The notes below the pieces were generated by a model, which was given only the letters and a program-made list of their open reading frames with translations, was not told where the DNA came from and searched no databases. Source: Candidatus Omnitrophota bacterium (GTDB lineage Bacteria > Omnitrophota > Koll11 > Zapsychrales > Aceulaceae). From it: a DNA stretch of 6,625 nucleotides. Positions 3,550 through 6,625 of this stretch are shown here, one piece after another; the first letter of the stretch is position 1, and every line of letters starts with the position of its first letter. Location: positions 714 to 7,338 of the forward strand of contig JAOZRJ010000059.1 of NCBI GenBank assembly GCA_029931885.1. Direction: 5' to 3'. Both the position numbers and the translations under genes were made by a program.

Positions 3550-4827
3550 ATGAAATATTTATTACTGGAACCTAAAGTTAAACGAATAGCACCCAATATT
3601 GCCTTGATGAAATGGGCCAAATGGTGCGATCTTAATAATCATGAATATGAATATGTCATTGGAGAAGAAGTTGTTGATATAATTCCTGATTATATTTACA
3701 TGTCGTGTATATTTTCGTTCTATTCAAAAAAATATATACAACACATTCAATATTATAGAAAACAATTCCCCAAAGCGAAATGGGTAATTGGCGGGCCTTT
3801 TGTTACTTCGGGATATGATTGGTGGTTAAAAATAAAAGATGAAATATTCGGCAACAGCTTTTTTTTCGAAGATGATTTAATTTTATATAAAGGGATACAT
3901 CCCGACATATCTAATTTAACTCCCAAATATTCAATCGATCCGAATAATAAATCAATAGTGATGTATTCATCCAGAGGGTGCACCCAAAAATGTAAATATT
4001 GTACCGTTCCATTATTGGAAGGCGGGATGAATAGTTTTCCTAGTATTGAAAACTTCCTCAAAGAAGCAATACACGAACTACCGGATGCCAAAAATGTTGT
4101 TTTATATGATAATAATTTTACGGCGCATAAATATTTCGATAATATTATTAATGAATTAATCGAATTTGATTTGCCCGTCGATATACATGGACTATATGTC
4201 AATGCTATAGATGATCACAAAGCTGAACAATTAGCTAAACTTAAATGGATTGGTCAAAGTGGAGGCACTGCATACACCCGATTTTCATTTGACCAATTGG
4301 GATATAGAAAGCATGTGGATACAGCGTTGGGTCTGAGTAAAAAACATAACATTAAAGCTGCTTTCTTTGCATATTTACTTTATAATTTTAAAGATTCGCC
4401 ACTTGATTACTGGCGGAGGGTCGTTTATAGTCAAGAAATCGTTGATAAACATAATAAAAGTATATCATTATTCCCTCAAAGATACGAGCCATTGGATGCG
4501 TTAGAACAATTGAAATTTATTGGGAAAAAATGGACATTGAAATGGAGTCGTCAACGAAACTTGAATTATGATTTGGAATGGGACGACAATCAATTAGTCC
4601 GCGGTGTGGGAATGATGTCACAATATATACACGGGTTTTTATGGATGTCACCCAGTCGAAATATATTTAATTGGATTGGTCATTCGTATGAAGAATTTAT
4701 CAATCGATGTTTGAAACTCACGGAACCTGGTTTTAGAGATAAATTTACTAAAATTCAAAATCGGACAGTTCCAAGTACCAAAACTTTATTGGAAGAAACT
4801 AGTGAATTACTTAAAAAAAGTCGATGA
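3550..4827 (+). CDS. Radical SAM enzyme, B12-binding-like N-terminus
   Basis: A 425-residue radical SAM protein. C144, C148 and C151 in SSRGCTQKCKYC form the CX3CX2C site that would hold the 4Fe-4S cluster and make the adenosyl radical from SAM. The N-terminal 130 residues (LLLEPKVKR at the start; WVIGGPFVTSG near 78-88) resemble the Rossmann-like part of B12-type radical SAM proteins, although no DxHxxG cobalamin motif is seen. Later parts fit the barrel: VVLYDNNFT (about 179-187) and IGQSGGTAYTRFSFDQLG (235-252). The substrate is not evident; a DNA, RNA or small-molecule modification is possible. It stands immediately behind its own promoter, is followed by a nuclease-like gene, and looks AT-richer than its neighbours, with many ATA, TTA, AAT and TAT codons, suggesting separate acquisition. 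Confidence 0.88.
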   Translation: MKYLLLEPKVKRIAPNIALMKWAKWCDLNNHEYEYVIGEEVVDIIPDYIYMSCIFSFYSKKYIQHIQYYRKQFPKAKWVIGGPFVTSGYDWWLKIKDEIFGNSFFFEDDLILYKGIHPDISNLTPKYSIDPNNKSIVMYSSRGCTQKCKYCTVPLLEGGMNSFPSIENFLKEAIHELPDAKNVVLYDNNFTAHKYFDNIINELIEFDLPVDIHGLYVNAIDDHKAEQLAKLKWIGQSGGTAYTRFSFDQLGYRKHVDTALGLSKKHNIKAAFFAYLLYNFKDSPLDYWRRVVYSQEIVDKHNKSISLFPQRYEPLDALEQLKFIGKKWTLKWSRQRNLNYDLEWDDNQLVRGVGMMSQYIHGFLWMSPSRNIFNWIGHSYEEFINRCLKLTEPGFRDKFTKIQNRTVPSTKTLLEETSELLKKSR

Positions 4828-4834
4828 AACTCGA

Positions 4835-5404
4835 ATGAAAATTATATCCCAAAAAACTCAATATGAAAAAATTAAAAAATACATAATAGGACTTGACAAT
4901 TTAAGGGATGCATGTATTTTGGCCAAAGAATATTTAACGCCCGCGACATATGGATGTATTATCAACAGTTGGTTCCGAGCACATTATGACTTTACGGCCG
5001 TAAATGCATCTTTACGGATCGGTGATGATTTGGTTTTTAATGAATATAAAACAGAAGTAAAAACTTCAATATCCACAAGTGAAAAATTTAATTATGTTCA
5101 ATTTCGATTAACTCACGATATCGATTTTTATCTTTTGCCGACATATGACTTAATCAATGATAAAATATATCTGTTTTTGATAAACAAAAAAGATATGATT
5201 GAATTAATAAAAAAATATGGATCATATGCGCATGGTAGTAAAAGTGAAAAGGGATTGATTGAAAACAACATCAATAATCAAGACATTGAATTTGCCTTAA
5301 GACCAAAACTAAACAGTGAAGTGTGGCAAACTTTATTAAACTATGAAATTACAGAAGAAAAACTCACCGAAAAAAACTTCTGGAAAAGAGAAAAAAAGAC
5401 TTGA
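4835..5404 (+). CDS. PD-(D/E)XK nuclease-like protein paired with the radical SAM gene
   Basis: A 189-residue protein without a family I can name. Residues 64-78 (DDLVFNEYKTEVKTS) place Asp64/65 about ten residues before an E-V-K (74-76), the pattern of PD-(D/E)XK nucleases. The following segment (about 85-115: YVQFRLTHDIDFYLLPTYDL, then YLFLI) resembles the later strands of restriction-enzyme-like folds, as does the HGSKSEKGLI stretch near 138-147. A DNA or RNA nuclease is therefore the best guess, not proven. ATG 4835 is seven bases after the radical SAM stop; GTG 4802, overlapping that gene, would add 11 residues. Neither has a clear ribosome binding site, and coupling is likely. It shares the AT-rich character of its partner and ends inside repeat copy 2, its stop (5402-5404) within the -35 box. 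Confidence 0.7.
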   Translation: MKIISQKTQYEKIKKYIIGLDNLRDACILAKEYLTPATYGCIINSWFRAHYDFTAVNASLRIGDDLVFNEYKTEVKTSISTSEKFNYVQFRLTHDIDFYLLPTYDLINDKIYLFLINKKDMIELIKKYGSYAHGSKSEKGLIENNINNQDIEFALRPKLNSEVWQTLLNYEITEEKLTEKNFWKREKKT

Positions 5405-5443
5405 CATAGTTGGCCAGACCTGTATAATGGTCTTTATCAACAA
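5392..5443 (+). repeat. 52-bp direct repeat, copy 2 (carries a promoter)
   Basis: Partner of 3489-3540: 46 of 52 bases match, and all differences lie in one six-base block of the promoter spacer. Like copy 1 it supplies the terminal KKT codons and stop of the gene before it and the promoter of the gene after it. Confidence 0.9.
5401..5428 (+). promoter_or_regulatory. sigma70-type early promoter for the bL12-rtcB genes
   Basis: TTGACA (5401-5406), 16-base spacer, TATAAT (5423-5428), then GGTCTTT. The start near 5435 gives a leader of about 66 bases before the bL12 gene. It should also serve rtcB, which begins 22 bases after the bL12 stop. Confidence 0.9.
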
Positions 5444-5445
5444 TA

Positions 5446-5488
5446 CGAAAACATCGAAAACATCGAATCGGAATTATTGATAATTTCC
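5446..5488 (+). promoter_or_regulatory. Leader of the bL12 gene with short tandem repeat and weak hairpin
   Basis: CGAAAACAT occurs twice in tandem (5446-5454, 5455-5463). GGAATTA (5470-5476) pairs with TAATTTCC (5481-5488) with one bulged T and loop TTGA, ending 12 bases before the start codon. It is not followed by a T run, so it is not a terminator. The start codon has only GGA directly adjoining it, so structure in this leader could matter for translation; that is speculation. Confidence 0.3.
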
Positions 5489-5500
5489 AATTGAAACGGA

Positions 5501-5884
5501 ATGAACGATAAAATTGAACAAGCGATTGACCTTATATCGGATATGACGATAGCTGAATTCGCTACATTGGCGAACGCTATCCGTGAGAAGTTTGATCTGC
5601 ACTCTACAATCAGCATTGGCGTGAGTCCAGATCAAATCGTTCAATCAAATAGTAATTACGTCGATGTCCATTTGGTTGATTATTACAGAAACAAAAAGAT
5701 CCCAGCGATCAAAGAAGTTAGATCGTTGATGGATTTGGGATTGAAAGAGGCCAAAGATTTCGTAGATAACATTGGATACGGGCCCACTTTATTGAAAGCT
5801 CGGGTCTTACGTCCCGAAGCGGAATCGATTGTTCGTCGATTTGAAGGGATTGGAAAAATTGAATTGAGAGATTGCCGGAGTTAA
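5501..5884 (+). CDS. rplL: Phage-encoded ribosomal protein bL12 (L7/L12) homologue
   Basis: A 127-residue protein with the full two-domain layout of bL12, the ribosomal stalk protein that recruits translation factors. Residues 1-31 match the N-terminal dimerisation and L10-binding helices (IEQAIDLISDMTIAEFATLA). Residues 34-52 are a linker that lacks the usual Ala-rich hinge. Residues 53-123 are the C-terminal domain, with the factor-binding helices IKEVRSLMDLGLKEAKDFV (70-88) close to the bacterial signature GLGLKEAKDLV. The end (EGIGKIEL) also matches. Length is near the bacterial 120-125. Phage bL12 genes are known from metagenomic phages; the usual idea is that they replace host stalks to favour phage translation, which is inferred here. 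ATG 5501 has only a weak, adjacent GGA. It has its own early promoter and is followed by rtcB. Confidence 0.9.
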   Translation: MNDKIEQAIDLISDMTIAEFATLANAIREKFDLHSTISIGVSPDQIVQSNSNYVDVHLVDYYRNKKIPAIKEVRSLMDLGLKEAKDFVDNIGYGPTLLKARVLRPEAESIVRRFEGIGKIELRDCRS

Positions 5885-5906
5885 AAATATTAAAGGATGG
5901 AATAAA

Positions 5907-6625
5907 ATGAATGTAATTTTAACAGAAAAAAAGCCAATCAAAAATTGGGCTTCAAATATTGAAGATTCTGCATTACAACAAATTAAAAATGTTGCCAATC
6001 TTCCATTTATTCATAGCCATGTTGCTTTAATGCCAGATGCACACACTGGATATGGTTGTCCTATTGGTTCAGTAGTCGCTACTAAGAATATCATAGTGCC
6101 AAATTTAATTGGTGTGGACATTGGATGTGGAATGGCTTCATATAACACTGGTTGGAAAGTAGAGAACATTTCTGTTGATCAGTTGAAAGAAATCATGCGT
6201 ATCGTTCGTCGTGAAGTCCCTGTTGGCATGAAACGACACAAGAAACCAGTAGACTATGGAATGCCCGACACCACAAATAAAAAATATTTACCTGTTGTCG
6301 ATGCAAATTATATGGCCGCTCGATGTTCAATGGGAACTTTAGGAGGTGGAAACCACTTCATCGAGTTCCAAAAGGATGCCGAGGGCACTGTTTATGTTAT
6401 GATTCACTCTGGATCTCGAAACTTAGGGAAACAAGTTTGCGATCACTACAATAAAGAGGCCAAAGAGCAAAACGCAATGTGGCACTCTAATGTAGATCCG
6501 AAAGCAGATCTGGCTTTTTTACCAGCAGATTCCGATGAAGGTAAATTGTATATTACAGAAATGTTATATGCAGTTGAATTCGCCAAAAAAAACAGGGAAA
6601 GAATGATGTTGAAAGTGTTGAAAGT
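5907..6625 (+). CDS. rtcB: RtcB-type RNA ligase (3' partial)
   Basis: The first 239 residues of an RtcB ligase, which joins RNA 2',3'-cyclic phosphate or 3'-phosphate ends to 5'-OH ends using GTP and Mn. Visible motifs: MPDAHTGYGCPIGSV (about 42-56), the metal-binding GVDIGCGM (about 70-77), GTLGGGNHFIEF (about 143-154) and HSGSRNLGK (about 168-176). The guanylylated His lies beyond the window edge. AAAGGA (5892-5897) precedes ATG 5907 at good spacing. It follows bL12 by 22 bases and likely shares its promoter. The frame is intact up to the edge. Phages can use such ligases to repair tRNAs cut by host anticodon nucleases; with this tRNA cluster nearby that is a reasonable inference. In T4 the same job is done by an unrelated kinase and ligase pair. 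Confidence 0.95.
   Translation, partial: MNVILTEKKPIKNWASNIEDSALQQIKNVANLPFIHSHVALMPDAHTGYGCPIGSVVATKNIIVPNLIGVDIGCGMASYNTGWKVENISVDQLKEIMRIVRREVPVGMKRHKKPVDYGMPDTTNKKYLPVVDANYMAARCSMGTLGGGNHFIEFQKDAEGTVYVMIHSGSRNLGKQVCDHYNKEAKEQNAMWHSNVDPKADLAFLPADSDEGKLYITEMLYAVEFAKKNRERMMLKVLK

Noticed and set aside
3753..4202. 149-codon frame on the minus strand
   Set aside because: Shadow of the radical SAM gene; no start signal and no recognisable protein.
5470..5488. Rho-independent terminator
   Set aside because: The hairpin is AT-rich, bulged and has no following T run; it lies in the bL12 leader instead.

Overview
The window reads as part of a large, AT-rich, tailed-phage genome, probably related to the T4 group. 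Evidence: genes are densely packed on one strand; host-type takeover genes (GroES, bL12, RtcB) sit beside a run of tRNA genes and a free-standing HNH endonuclease; three exact TATAAATA octamers lie before genes, as in T4-type late promoters; and there are strong sigma70-type early promoters. No structural or replication gene is present to confirm the group, and the host is not identifiable.

Layout. 1-72 is the tail of an unknown gene. 118-402 encodes a GroES-type co-chaperonin behind a late-type promoter. A sigma70 promoter (406-434) then starts almost directly on a roughly 90-nt RNA with tRNA-like geometry (445-535). It runs on into a small Cys4-type protein (551-733), an unknown basic protein (735-989), a tRNA-Arg(TCG) with a reduced D arm (994-1062) and a helical hypothetical protein whose start should be moved to 1091. 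1664-1868 has no gene but contains strong inverted repeats and short duplications. From 1869 to 2841 lies a tRNA cluster: Arg(CCT), Arg(TCT), a Cys(GCA)-like tRNA, a degenerate tRNA-like element and Leu(CAA). An HNH-HTH endonuclease gene sits between the first two. The cluster is followed by a gene broken or recoded by an in-frame TGA at what I recall as a conserved Cys-Cys site (2856-3236), then an ASCH-domain gene (3217-3501).

3489-5443 is a cassette bounded by two nearly identical 52-bp direct repeats, each carrying an early promoter. It holds a radical SAM enzyme and a protein with PD-(D/E)XK nuclease features. Recombination between the repeats would remove the cassette cleanly. The window ends with a full-length bL12 (L7/L12) homologue (5501-5884) and an RtcB RNA ligase that runs off the edge (5907-6625).

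How it may fit together (inference): chaperonin retargeting, tRNAs biased toward Arg codons and Leu TTG, a ribosomal stalk protein and an RNA ligase that can reseal cleaved tRNAs suggest a module that keeps translation working for the phage. The radical SAM/nuclease pair is the best candidate for an undescribed system. The TGA-interrupted gene and the several tRNA-like RNAs are the other points worth testing.
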